From an uncultured Oscillibacter sp. (lineage in GTDB: Bacteria > Bacillota > Clostridia > Oscillospirales > Oscillospiraceae), in contig CAJUQQ010000006.1 in assembly GCA_910588175.1 (NCBI GenBank), positions 9,102 through 73,101 of the forward strand: a stretch of DNA of 64,000 bases, read 5' to 3'. The position numbers and the translations under genes were made by a program. Position 1 is the stretch's first letter, and every line of letters begins with the position of its first letter. Of this stretch, positions 31,609 through 39,929 are shown piece after piece. The notes under the pieces were generated by a model. The model was not told the origin of the DNA. It did no database searches and saw only the letters and a list, made by a program, of their open reading frames with translations.

Positions 31609-34084
31609 ACGGATCCAGCTTCTTCAAATGCTTCGCCGCCGCTTTCAGCATCAGCTTTTTCTGTCCCGCGCCCTGGAAGTCCACCTGAATCAGCGCGTCG
31701 CCTCCCATGGGCTGGACGGACAGCACCGTGCCCTCTCCAAAGACGCCGTGGGCAATCCGGTCCCCCTTCTCCAGGGCGATGGAGGGGGCCGCCGTCTGGA
31801 CCGCGGTCCGGCGGGCCTCCTGGTAGGCGGGGCGGGCCGGACGGGCGTAGACCGGGGCGGACCGCTGGACCCCGGAACCGCCGGAGCCGCCGAAGCCGCC
31901 GCTTCCGTAGGCCGTGCCGCGGGTCCCGAAGGTCCCGCCGGGCTGAAGGTCCTTTCCCTCCCACTCCCGGTTCCCCTCCGGAATCTCCTCCAGGAAGCGG
32001 GAGAGGCGGTTGCTGGCAGTCTTGCCGTAGAGCATCCGCTGGCGGGCGTTGGTCAAGGTCAGCCGCTCCTTGGCCCGGGTCATGGCCACATAGCAGAGGC
32101 GACGCTCCTCCTCCAGCTCCTCCTCCTCAAACTGGGCGGAGCTGCCGGGGAAGATGCCCTCCTCCAGGCCCACCACGTACACCAGGGGAAACTCCAGCCC
32201 CTTGGCGGCGTGGATGGTCATCATGGTGACGCAGTCGTCGCTTTGCTCCAGGGAATCCAGGTCTGTGTACAGGGCGATCTCATTCAAAAATCCGGAGAGG
32301 GTGGCGTCCTCCGGCTGGCGGTCCAGGAAGCCCAGGATGTTGGATTTCAACTCCTGCACGTTTTCCAGGCGGCCCCGGCTCTCCATGTCGTTCTTGTCCT
32401 TTAGCGCCTGGGTGTAGCCCGTCCGCTCGCACACCGCGTCGTAAAACTCCGGCAGGGCCAGGGAGCCCCCGTCCTTCCGGAGGCCGTCGATGAGATCCGC
32501 GAATTTCAGCAGCTTGGCGGCGGCGCTTTTCAGCTCCGGGAACAGGTCCGCGTTGCGGATGATCTCGTAGAGGGAGGCCCCCTGGCTCTCCGCCAGGGCC
32601 GCCACCCGCTCCATAGTTGTGCCGCCGATGCCCCGGGCGGGGTTGTTCACAATCCGCCGGAGCCGGAGATCGTCCAGGGGGTTGTTCAGGACGCACAGGT
32701 AGGCCAGCATGTCCTTTACCTCCGCCCGGTCGAAGAACTTCATGCCTCCCACTACCTTATAGGGCACGCCGCTGCGCTTCATGGCGTATTCCAGGGCGTT
32801 GGACTGGGCGTTCATCCGGTAGAGGACGGCGGCGTCCCGGAACCGGGCCCCCCGGCCCACCTCCGTCAGGATGTCCCCCACCACAAAGGCGGCCTCGTCG
32901 CTCTCGCTCAGGGTGGTGCGGACCCGGACCTTCTCCCCGCCGCCGTTTTCCGTCCAGAGCGTCTTGCCCTTCCGGCCGGTGTTGTGCTCGATGACGGCGT
33001 TGGCCGCGTCCAGAATGTTCTGGGTGGAGCGGTAGTTCTGCTCCAGGCGGATGACCCGGGCCTCCTCGTACTGCTTCTCAAAGTTCAGGATGTTCTCAAT
33101 ATTCGCCCCCCGGAAGCGGTAGATGGACTGGTCGTCGTCGCCTACCACGCAGAGGTTCCGGTATCCCCCGGCCAAAAGGCCGGTGAGGAGGTACTGGAGG
33201 TGGTTGGTGTCCTGGTACTCGTCTACCAGCACATAGCGGAACTTCTTCTGGTAGTATTCCAGCACCTCGGGTTCCTGCTTCAGCAGAGTGACGGTGTGGT
33301 AGATGATGTCGTCAAAGTCCAGGGCGCTGGCGGAGGCCAGCTTCTTCTGATAGGCGGCGTAAATCCTGGCGATCCGGGCCATCCGCCAGTCGGTCTCGGC
33401 CTGGTGCCGCTGGGCGAATTCCTCCGGGCTCAGGTAGCGGTCCTTGGCGGCGCTGATGACGGAGAGGACGTTTTTGGGCGGGAAGGTCTTGTCGTCCAGA
33501 TTCAGCTCCTTCAAAACGTCCTTCACCACCCGGCGGGAGTCGTCGGTGTCATAGATGGTGAAGTCCTTGGCGAAGCCCAGGCGGTCAATGTCCCGCCGGA
33601 GAACGCGGACGCAGGCGGAGTGAAAGGTGGAGGCCCACACGTCGTTGGCCATGGGCCCCAGACGGGCGGCCAGCCGCTCTTTCAACTCCCCCGCCGCCTT
33701 GTTGGTAAAGGTGATGGCGATGATCTCCCAGGGCCGGGGCACATCCACGGCGCAGAGCCGCCGGGCCCGGTCCGCCTCCTCCGGGGAGGGGTCCTGGGGA
33801 AAGGTTTCCAGAAAGGCCAGGTCCTCCGCCGACGCGCCCTCCGGGACGGAATCGGAGTCGCTGCCCCGGCCATAGGTCAGCAGGTTGTAGACCCGCTGAA
33901 TCAGGACGGTGGTCTTGCCGCTGCCGGCTCCGGCCAGGAGGAGCAGAGGGCCCTCGGTAGTCATGGCCGCCTGGCGCTGGGCGGGGTTCAGCCGCCGGAG
34001 ATCTCCGGCGATGACCCGCCGCCGGGCGGCGATGTAGCGTTGGTTGAAGTCGTTCATAGCGTCACCAGTTTCCTTGTCGTTCAT
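31607..34084 (-). CDS. pcrA: ATP-dependent DNA helicase PcrA/UvrD
   Basis: This is an 825-residue superfamily 1A helicase used in repair and in clearing proteins from DNA. Motifs include LNPAQRQAA (Q motif), Walker A GAGSGKT, TFTNKAAGELKER, DEYQDTN, GDDDQSIYRFRGA, EQNYRSTQ and VTMMTIHAAKGLEF. The C-terminus carries the Tudor-like KxDRIxHxxFGxG segment of PcrA. An alternative ATG at 34057 is as plausible as 34084. It is a single gene convergent with the Cys-rich gene. Confidence 0.95.
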   Translation of the reverse strand: MNDKETGDAMNDFNQRYIAARRRVIAGDLRRLNPAQRQAAMTTEGPLLLLAGAGSGKTTVLIQRVYNLLTYGRGSDSDSVPEGASAEDLAFLETFPQDPSPEEADRARRLCAVDVPRPWEIIAITFTNKAAGELKERLAARLGPMANDVWASTFHSACVRVLRRDIDRLGFAKDFTIYDTDDSRRVVKDVLKELNLDDKTFPPKNVLSVISAAKDRYLSPEEFAQRHQAETDWRMARIARIYAAYQKKLASASALDFDDIIYHTVTLLKQEPEVLEYYQKKFRYVLVDEYQDTNHLQYLLTGLLAGGYRNLCVVGDDDQSIYRFRGANIENILNFEKQYEEARVIRLEQNYRSTQNILDAANAVIEHNTGRKGKTLWTENGGGEKVRVRTTLSESDEAAFVVGDILTEVGRGARFRDAAVLYRMNAQSNALEYAMKRSGVPYKVVGGMKFFDRAEVKDMLAYLCVLNNPLDDLRLRRIVNNPARGIGGTTMERVAALAESQGASLYEIIRNADLFPELKSAAAKLLKFADLIDGLRKDGGSLALPEFYDAVCERTGYTQALKDKNDMESRGRLENVQELKSNILGFLDRQPEDATLSGFLNEIALYTDLDSLEQSDDCVTMMTIHAAKGLEFPLVYVVGLEEGIFPGSSAQFEEEELEEERRLCYVAMTRAKERLTLTNARQRMLYGKTASNRLSRFLEEIPEGNREWEGKDLQPGGTFGTRGTAYGSGGFGGSGGSGVQRSAPVYARPARPAYQEARRTAVQTAAPSIALEKGDRIAHGVFGEGTVLSVQPMGGDALIQVDFQGAGQKKLMLKAAAKHLKKLDP

Positions 34085-34194
34085 ATGGAATCCTGTCTAT
34101 TCTAGGGCAAAATCCGCCCCGGGTCAAGAGCGGAAGCCCGCCCGGGCCGAAAAAACCGGGCGGACCCTTGGGTCCGCCCGGCGAATGCCGCGGC

Positions 34195-35043
34195 TCAGTC
34201 CCCCAGCGGGGGCTGCCAGGTCCGAAACGCCTTGGCCGTCCGCCAGAGATAGACCATCTCCAGAACCTCCAGAACCAGCAGGGCCAGACAGCAGACCACC
34301 GCCAGCGGAAAGCCGATGAAAATCAGCAGCAACAGCAGCAGAATGGAGGCGGCCAGTCCGTACATCACCCAGACGGTGTATTTCCAAAGCCGCCGCCACC
34401 GCTCCGACAGCGCGTCGTCCACCCCGGCCAGCACAAGGGCGTGGGCCCGATAGGCAAGGTAATTCCGGCAAAACCCCAGGGCGAGAGCCCCCAGATTCAA
34501 CACGGTCAGCGCCGGATGCTCCCCCGGGAGAATCCATGTAAGAAGGCACAGGGCAGAGAGGGCAAGCTGACACAAGGAGGCGGTTTGATATTCCCGCCGC
34601 ACCGGCCCCAGCCGCCAGAAAAAGAAGGCGCAGGCCAGGAAACAGACGCAGCTCAAGACCGTCCCCACGGCGTCCAGTCTGGGGAAAAACTGGCTCAGCA
34701 GGCCCAGGAAAACACCTCCCACCTCCCGGGGCGCCACCAGCCAGAACAACAGCCACAGCCACTTTCCCAGAACGGGGGCCTGTTCCGTCAGCGTCTCCCG
34801 CCGGACCCGCTCCTCCTCCCGGCGGCGGAACTCCCGGGCGGGAACCTCGTCCCGCTCCGCCTGGAGGGGGCAGCCGCTCAAATGGCCGCAGGTATCGCAG
34901 CGCTGGTGGCCCTTCTCCCGGCAGCAGGCGGCGATGCCGCAGGGGCCGGAGAAACGCTTTCCCATCCCCTCCTCGCAGCCGGGGCAGTTCAGCCGTTCGC
35001 TCCACGCGCAGGATCCGCAGTCCTTTCCGCAATAGCTCTCCAT
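34195..35043 (-). CDS. DUF3795-like Cys-rich membrane protein
   Basis: This is a 282-residue protein. The N-terminal about 65 residues contain a dozen cysteines in a DUF3795-like pattern (YCGKDCGSC, CPGC, CGIAACCREKG, CDTCGHLSGC). This is followed by a charged linker and about five or six membrane helices. The ATG at 35043 has AAGGAGG upstream; the frame extends 54 codons beyond without support. The Cys region probably binds zinc; function is unknown. It lies divergently from rpmH. Confidence 0.8.
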   Translation of the reverse strand: MESYCGKDCGSCAWSERLNCPGCEEGMGKRFSGPCGIAACCREKGHQRCDTCGHLSGCPLQAERDEVPAREFRRREEERVRRETLTEQAPVLGKWLWLLFWLVAPREVGGVFLGLLSQFFPRLDAVGTVLSCVCFLACAFFFWRLGPVRREYQTASLCQLALSALCLLTWILPGEHPALTVLNLGALALGFCRNYLAYRAHALVLAGVDDALSERWRRLWKYTVWVMYGLAASILLLLLLIFIGFPLAVVCCLALLVLEVLEMVYLWRTAKAFRTWQPPLGD

Positions 35044-35212
35044 ACTCGCGCCCTCCTTTTTGATCATTCTAGCACGGATTTCCGGTGATTTCCCAACAAA
35101 ACGGTTACAGTTTTCCGCCCCCGCCGGAGGGATTCTTTCCCATTCCCGCCGCCTTTGACCGGCTCCGCCGCGAAAACCCGGCCCATCCGGCGGGAATTCT
35201 TCCAAGTTTTTA

Positions 35213-35242
35213 TTGACACCTTTTAAGGAACTATGGTATACT
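35213..35242 (+). promoter_or_regulatory. Promoter of the rpmH-rnpA-yidD-yidC-jag operon
   Basis: TTGACA (35213-35218), 18-bp spacer, TATACT (35237-35242). The leader to rpmH is about 125 nt and GC-rich with no obvious attenuator. Confidence 0.75.
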
Positions 35243-35372
35243 GTCCCATGCGTCCCTGTGACGCTGTAAGTTTGTCTGCCGCGCCGCCCGTTTTGAAGCC
35301 GGGCGGTGTTGGGAAAGCGCCGCCTCCGGTCAAAGACGGGGCGGACGGAATATGGACAGGAGGTGTCTCAGC

Positions 35373-35513
35373 ATGGCAACGAAACGTACCTATCAGCCCA
35401 AGAAGCTCCACGGCCAGAAGGTCCACGGCTTCCGCAAGCGCATGGCCACCGCCAACGGCCGCAAGGTCCTGGCCCGCCGCCGCGCCAAGGGCCGCGCCCG
35501 CCTCTCTTATTGA
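35373..35513 (+). CDS. rpmH: 50S ribosomal protein L34
   Basis: This encodes 46 residues: MATKRTYQPKKLHGQKVHGF ending in KGRARLSY, the invariant pattern of L34. The ATG at 35373 follows ACAGGAGG. First gene of the operon with rnpA, yidD, yidC and jag. Confidence 0.97.
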   Translation: MATKRTYQPKKLHGQKVHGFRKRMATANGRKVLARRRAKGRARLSY

Positions 35514-35613
35514 GCGGCAGGAGACACTTGAACACGAGTCCTGACAGGGGCGGCTGGAATTGTTCGGATTCCTCCGTCCCTTGTACTGGTTCTCGGGACT
35601 GGGGGAGTGGGTC

Positions 35614-35958
35614 ATGAAAGCCTCGGTGACGCTGAAAAAAAATCACGAGTTCCGCCGCTTGTATCAAAAGGGCGCGTCGGCGGTGGCGGGGGGCATGGTG
35701 CTCTACTGCCGGAAAAACCGCCTGGGCCGCAACCGGGTGGGCTTCACGGTTTCCGTGAAGCTGGGAAACGCCGTGAAGCGGAACCGGGCCCGCCGCCGCC
35801 TGCGGGAGGTCTACCGGCTGAACAGCCCCCGGCTCTCGCAGGGCTGGGATCTGATTCTGGTGGCCCGGGGAAGGACGCTGTCCGCCCCCTGGCGGGAGCT
35901 GAACGACAGCTTTCTCCGCCTGAGCCGGAAGCTGGGCCTTCTGGGGGACAAGCCATGA
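35614..35958 (+). CDS. rnpA: Ribonuclease P protein component
   Basis: This 114-residue basic protein assists the RNase P RNA in maturing tRNA 5' ends. The family core is seen as RNRVGFTVSVKLGNAVKRN and ARRRLREVYR. I start at ATG 35614 (MKASVTLKKNHEFRRLY). It ends in an ATGA overlap with yidD. Confidence 0.95.
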   Translation: MKASVTLKKNHEFRRLYQKGASAVAGGMVLYCRKNRLGRNRVGFTVSVKLGNAVKRNRARRRLREVYRLNSPRLSQGWDLILVARGRTLSAPWRELNDSFLRLSRKLGLLGDKP

Positions 35959-36164
35959 GGCGCCTGCTGATCGGGCTGGTGCGGTTTTACCAGCGGAACA
36001 TTTCCCCCTGCCGTCCCCGGTGCTGCAACTACATCCCCACCTGCTCCCAGTACGCCGTGGAGGCCCTGGAGAAGTACGGGGCCGTAAAGGGCAGCTGGCT
36101 CGCGTTCAAGAGGATTTTGCGCTGTAACCCCTTTCATAAGGGGGGTTACGATCCCGTGCCTTGA
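35955..36164 (+). CDS. yidD: Membrane protein insertion efficiency factor YidD
   Basis: This encodes 69 residues with the conserved pattern FYQRNISPCRP, CCNYIPTCSQYA and RILRCNPFHKGGYDPVP. The start overlaps the rnpA stop by 4 bp (ATGA). It is thought to help YidC-dependent insertion. It uses the frame after rnpA; the longer frame reading back through rnpA is not real. Confidence 0.95.
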   Translation: MRRLLIGLVRFYQRNISPCRPRCCNYIPTCSQYAVEALEKYGAVKGSWLAFKRILRCNPFHKGGYDPVP

Positions 36165-36223
36165 GGGGGAGGGGAGGCCGGAAACCGTCCCTCCTCCACT
36201 GAACAAAACGAGAGGAACAAATT

Positions 36224-37384
36224 ATGTTTTCAACCATTGGATACGTTATCTGTATCCCCTTCGCCTGGCTGGTCCGGCTCTTTTATAACCTGACGGGCTC
36301 CTACGCCATGGCCATCATCCTCTTTACCCTGGTGGTCAAGCTGATTATGCTGCCCTTCCAGATGAAGTCCAAGAAGAGCATGATGCGCATGAGCCGCATG
36401 TCCGGCCGGCTTCAGGAAATCCAGAAGAAATACGCCAACAACCAGGCCAAGCAGTCCGAGGAGATGCAGAAGCTCTACGCCGAGGAGGGGGTCAACCCCA
36501 TGTCCGGCTGCCTGTGGAGCCTGCTGCCCTTCCCCATTCTGCTGGCCCTGTACTCCATCATCCGCCAGCCCATCACCCACTTCATGATGCTGAGTCAGGA
36601 TGTGGTGCAGCAGTTGGTGGACGCCGTGACCAAAGCCGGGCTGGACGTCACCAGCATTGTGCAGATGAAGGACGGCGCCGCCGTGGTCAAGGACGGAATT
36701 ACCCAGCTTTTGCCCTATGGACAGATCAACCTGGTAAAGACCATCACCTCCGAGATGCCGGAACTGGGCGGCACGGTGGACGGCTGGGTCAATATGAACT
36801 ACACCTCCTTCGGGCTGGACATGGCGGCCAACCCCTGGAGCATGGTCACCGGGTTTACCTTCACCTGGGCCGCCATCGGCCTGATTCTGATCCCCATTCT
36901 GGCCGGCGGAAGCCAGTGGATTATGACCAAGATCACCATGAAGCACCAGCCCCAGACGGACCCCTCCGCCGCCAGCGCCAACCGCATGATGATGTTCATG
37001 CCCCTGTTCTCCGTGTATATCGCCTTCACCATGCCCGCCGCCCTGGGCGTGTACTGGATTGCCCAGAGCGCCTTTGCCGCCGTGCAGGAGTATTTTATGG
37101 GTGCCTTCTTCAACAAGAGGCTGGAGGAGGAGGAGAACGCCCGCTATGAGGCCCGCCAGGCGGAGCGGAAGCGGAAAATGGAGGAGGCCAAGGTCCTCCA
37201 GGAGCAGCAGCGCCAGCAGGGCGTCCAGAAACAAACCCTGAAGGAAAAGCAGAAGGCCGCCCGGGAAGCCAAGGCCGCCAAAGCCGCCAAGGCCGGAGCC
37301 GCCACCACGGAGGCCGGCCGGGTAGGGGAGCGGCCCTACGCCAGGGGACGGGCCTATAAGCCGGACCGCTATGACGAAACGTAA
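36224..37384 (+). CDS. yidC: Membrane protein insertase YidC/Oxa1
   Basis: This 386-residue insertase folds membrane proteins alone or with SecYEG. The five-helix core is visible: GSYAMAIILFTLVVKLIMLPF with the conserved substrate-groove region, a cytoplasmic helical hairpin (KSMMRMSRMSGRLQEIQKKY), CLWSLLPFPILLALY and PAALGVYWIAQS. Residues from about 295 form a long charged Ala/Lys/Glu tail typical of ribosome-contacting C-termini. There is no lipobox. It has a somewhat larger periplasmic loop (about 128-205) than Bacillus homologues. Confidence 0.95.
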   Translation: MFSTIGYVICIPFAWLVRLFYNLTGSYAMAIILFTLVVKLIMLPFQMKSKKSMMRMSRMSGRLQEIQKKYANNQAKQSEEMQKLYAEEGVNPMSGCLWSLLPFPILLALYSIIRQPITHFMMLSQDVVQQLVDAVTKAGLDVTSIVQMKDGAAVVKDGITQLLPYGQINLVKTITSEMPELGGTVDGWVNMNYTSFGLDMAANPWSMVTGFTFTWAAIGLILIPILAGGSQWIMTKITMKHQPQTDPSAASANRMMMFMPLFSVYIAFTMPAALGVYWIAQSAFAAVQEYFMGAFFNKRLEEEENARYEARQAERKRKMEEAKVLQEQQRQQGVQKQTLKEKQKAAREAKAAKAAKAGAATTEAGRVGERPYARGRAYKPDRYDET

Positions 37385-37399
37385 AAGGTGGAAGCCGTT

Positions 37400-38272
37400 A
37401 TGAGAGACTATATTGATGTCACGGGCAAGAACGAGGACGAGGCCATCTCCAAGGCCCTGGCCCAGCTGGCTCTGGACCGGGACGACGTGTCCGTGGAGGT
37501 TCTGGAGCGGGCCAAATCCGGTTTCTTAGGCTTAGGCGCCTGCCCGGCAAAGATCCGCGTGTATTACGGCCCGGAGGAGGAAATCCTTCCCCCGCCACCC
37601 CCGCCGGCGGCCAAGCCGGAGCCCATCCCGGAGGAAGCGCTCAAGCCCCAGGCCGCCCCGGAAAAGCGGGAGCGGCCCGAGCGCAGGGAGCGACCGCCCC
37701 GGGAGAAGAAGGAGCGCGCCGTCCCTGAAAAGAAGGAGCGGCCCGCCGAACCCCGCCGGGAGGAACCCGCGCTCTTCCAGCCCGCCCCCCTGGGCGAGGA
37801 GGTGGACGACGAAAAGGCCGCGGCCATCAAGACCTTCCTTACCGGGCTGTTGGAGCACATGGACAGCGTCGCCCAGGTAAAGGTGTACCTTCCCGAGAAG
37901 GGCCGGTACAAGGTCATTTTGGAGGGCCAAGGCCTGGGGGCCCTCATCGGCCGCCGGGGGGAGACCCTGGACGCCATTCAGCAGCTAACCAGCTACGCCG
38001 TGAACCGGGACGGCGGACCCCGGGTCCGCATCCATTTGGACGCGGAGAACTACCGGGCCAAGCGGGAGCAGAGCCTCCAACACCTGGCCCGGAAGGTGGC
38101 GGGCAAGGTGGTCCGCTACCGCCGCAGCGTTACGCTGGAGCCCATGAACGCCTATGAGCGGCATGTGATTCACACGGCCCTTCAGGACTTCGACGGCGTG
38201 ACCACCTACTCCACCGGCACGGACCCCAACCGCCGGGTGGTGGTGGCTCCGGACCGGAGCGAGCGGCATTGA
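37400..38272 (+). CDS. jag: RNA-binding protein Jag/EloR (KhpB)
   Basis: This is a 290-residue RNA-binding regulator of cell elongation. It has a Jag-N domain (residues about 1-50, KNEDEAISKALAQL and KSGFLGLG), a Pro/Glu/Arg-rich linker of about 80 residues, a KH domain (GLGALIGRRGETLDAIQQLT) and an R3H domain (MNAYERHVIHTALQ). I use the ATG at 37400 with AAAGGTGGA upstream rather than the GTG at 37388 that lies inside it. Last gene of the operon. Confidence 0.93.
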   Translation: MRDYIDVTGKNEDEAISKALAQLALDRDDVSVEVLERAKSGFLGLGACPAKIRVYYGPEEEILPPPPPPAAKPEPIPEEALKPQAAPEKRERPERRERPPREKKERAVPEKKERPAEPRREEPALFQPAPLGEEVDDEKAAAIKTFLTGLLEHMDSVAQVKVYLPEKGRYKVILEGQGLGALIGRRGETLDAIQQLTSYAVNRDGGPRVRIHLDAENYRAKREQSLQHLARKVAGKVVRYRRSVTLEPMNAYERHVIHTALQDFDGVTTYSTGTDPNRRVVVAPDRSERH

Positions 38273-38278
38273 AAAAAA

Positions 38279-38310
38279 GAGAGGCCAGCCTGACAGCTGG
38301 CCTCTCTTCT
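38279..38310 (+). terminator. Terminator of the rpmH-jag operon
   Basis: GAGAGGCCAGC/GCTGGCCTCTC with loop CTGACA, preceded by A7 and followed by TTCTTATTT. Confidence 0.85.
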
Positions 38311-38536
38311 TATTTCCCCCGCAGCCGCCGATTTTTATGAAAGGCGTTTTCGCGGGGCGGCGCATGTTCGCCGTCTTCCCCAAAACTCAACCGAGACCGG
38401 GCCGGAAATCGTAAGAAATTCGTAAGGTTTTTGTCAAGCCGTTTGTAAGATTTTCCTGTTACCATGAGGGAAACCCAGGCGCTGTCCCGTATAGGGAAGC
38501 AGCGGGACGCCGCCGAAGGAAAAAGGAGACGATTTT

Positions 38537-39793
38537 ATGAAACGAGTATGGATTTCCCTGACCCTGGTCCTCTGCCTGCTTTTGAGCGCCTGCGCCGCCC
38601 CGGCGGAGCCGGAGGGCAAATGGGACCCGGCCCTGAAAAACGCCCTGGGGCTGACCCAGGAGCAGCGGTTGGAGGACTACGACTACTTTGTCAAAACCCT
38701 CAAGGACAGCTATCTCTGCCTGGGCGTTCACGACCGGGAGAACCCGGAGGACCCGGCGGAGGAGGTCTTTGCGGATTACCGGAAGACGATTCTTGAAAAC
38801 GACAGCGACCAGGCCTTCTACTCCGCCGTTTACAGCTCCCTCTACCGCCTGGGGCCCTATGGGCACCTCTGGATCATCGAGCCGGAGGACTACCGGGGGA
38901 TGCTGGACTGGTGCCGGACGGAGGACACCACCGGCCGGGAGCGGTGGAAGGAGCTTATCGAGGCCTCGGAGGAATCCTACAAAACGCTGCAAGCCTATCT
39001 GGACGCCCTGGGAGACGAGGACGGCGGCTCCTGGAGCGGCGGCGAGGCGGGGGAGAACCTTCACACCCTCCTGCTGCCGGAAGCGGGAGTCGCCTATTTG
39101 AAGGTGGACAGCTTTCTGGCGGACTATGACCCGGACTACAAAAAAGAGGCCCAGGCTATCCGGGACTTCTACGACGCCGCCGGGGGCTGCACGGACCTCA
39201 TCATCGACCTGACGGACAACAGCGGCGGAAACGAGGGCTACTGGCAGGACCTGCTGACGGCTCCGCTGGCGGACGAACCCCTGTCCTGCACGAACTACGC
39301 CCTGCTGGCGGACAGCGAGAACAACCGGCCTTACATCGACAATGTATTCGCCCCCTCGGACCTGCGTCCCATCGCGGAGCTGCCGGAGCTGCCCAAGCTG
39401 GAGCGGCAGGGCCTGGAGGCCGCCACTCATTTTGTGGAGAGCACCCTCCGGGTGGAACCGGCGGCAAAGCGGGCGGCGTTCCATGGCCGGGTGTGGCTTC
39501 TGGTTGGGCCCATGGTCTACTCCGCCAGCGAGTCGTTCGCGGTATTCTGCCAGGCCACGGGCTTTGCCACCCTGGTGGGAAGCCGGACCGGCGGAGACGG
39601 CATCGGAGCCCTGAATCCGGTGATGATGCGCCTTCCCAACAGCGGCATTTTAATCCAGTACACGATGATGTACGGCCTGAACCCGGACGGCAGCAGCAGC
39701 GAGGAGGCGGGCACTACGCCGGACGTCCTCTCCCCGGCGGGGGAACCGGCGCTGGTGACGGCCCTCCGGGCTATTCAGGCGGCCCAAGGATAG
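38537..39793 (+). CDS. S41-family peptidase lipoprotein
   Basis: This is a 418-residue exported protein with lipobox LLSAC. The C-terminal half has the S41 (C-terminal processing peptidase) fold: LIIDLTDNSGGNEGYW, WLLVGPMVYSASESFA with the nucleophile Ser in SASE, and GSRTGGDG. There is no PDZ domain, and the region before the core (about 25-175) is helical and unrecognised. Substrates are unknown; lipoproteins or peptides at the cell surface are likely. Single gene with a terminator. Confidence 0.87.
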   Translation: MKRVWISLTLVLCLLLSACAAPAEPEGKWDPALKNALGLTQEQRLEDYDYFVKTLKDSYLCLGVHDRENPEDPAEEVFADYRKTILENDSDQAFYSAVYSSLYRLGPYGHLWIIEPEDYRGMLDWCRTEDTTGRERWKELIEASEESYKTLQAYLDALGDEDGGSWSGGEAGENLHTLLLPEAGVAYLKVDSFLADYDPDYKKEAQAIRDFYDAAGGCTDLIIDLTDNSGGNEGYWQDLLTAPLADEPLSCTNYALLADSENNRPYIDNVFAPSDLRPIAELPELPKLERQGLEAATHFVESTLRVEPAAKRAAFHGRVWLLVGPMVYSASESFAVFCQATGFATLVGSRTGGDGIGALNPVMMRLPNSGILIQYTMMYGLNPDGSSSEEAGTTPDVLSPAGEPALVTALRAIQAAQG

Positions 39794-39881
39794 GGGAAAC
39801 ATCCCCCCGCCTCCCGCTGTGGAGAGACGGCGGTGGATTCATGCCCTACGTTAACAATTGACAGCCTGAAAAAATCCGCAG

Positions 39882-39921
39882 AAGGGCTCCGCCCGGCTTT
39901 TGCCGGGCGGAGCCCTTCTTC
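39882..39921. terminator. Bidirectional terminator
   Basis: AAGGGCTCCGCCCGGC/GCCGGGCGGAGCCCTT with a TTTT loop, between the convergent S41 and rqcH genes. Confidence 0.8.
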
Positions 39922-39929
39922 CCGCGCCC

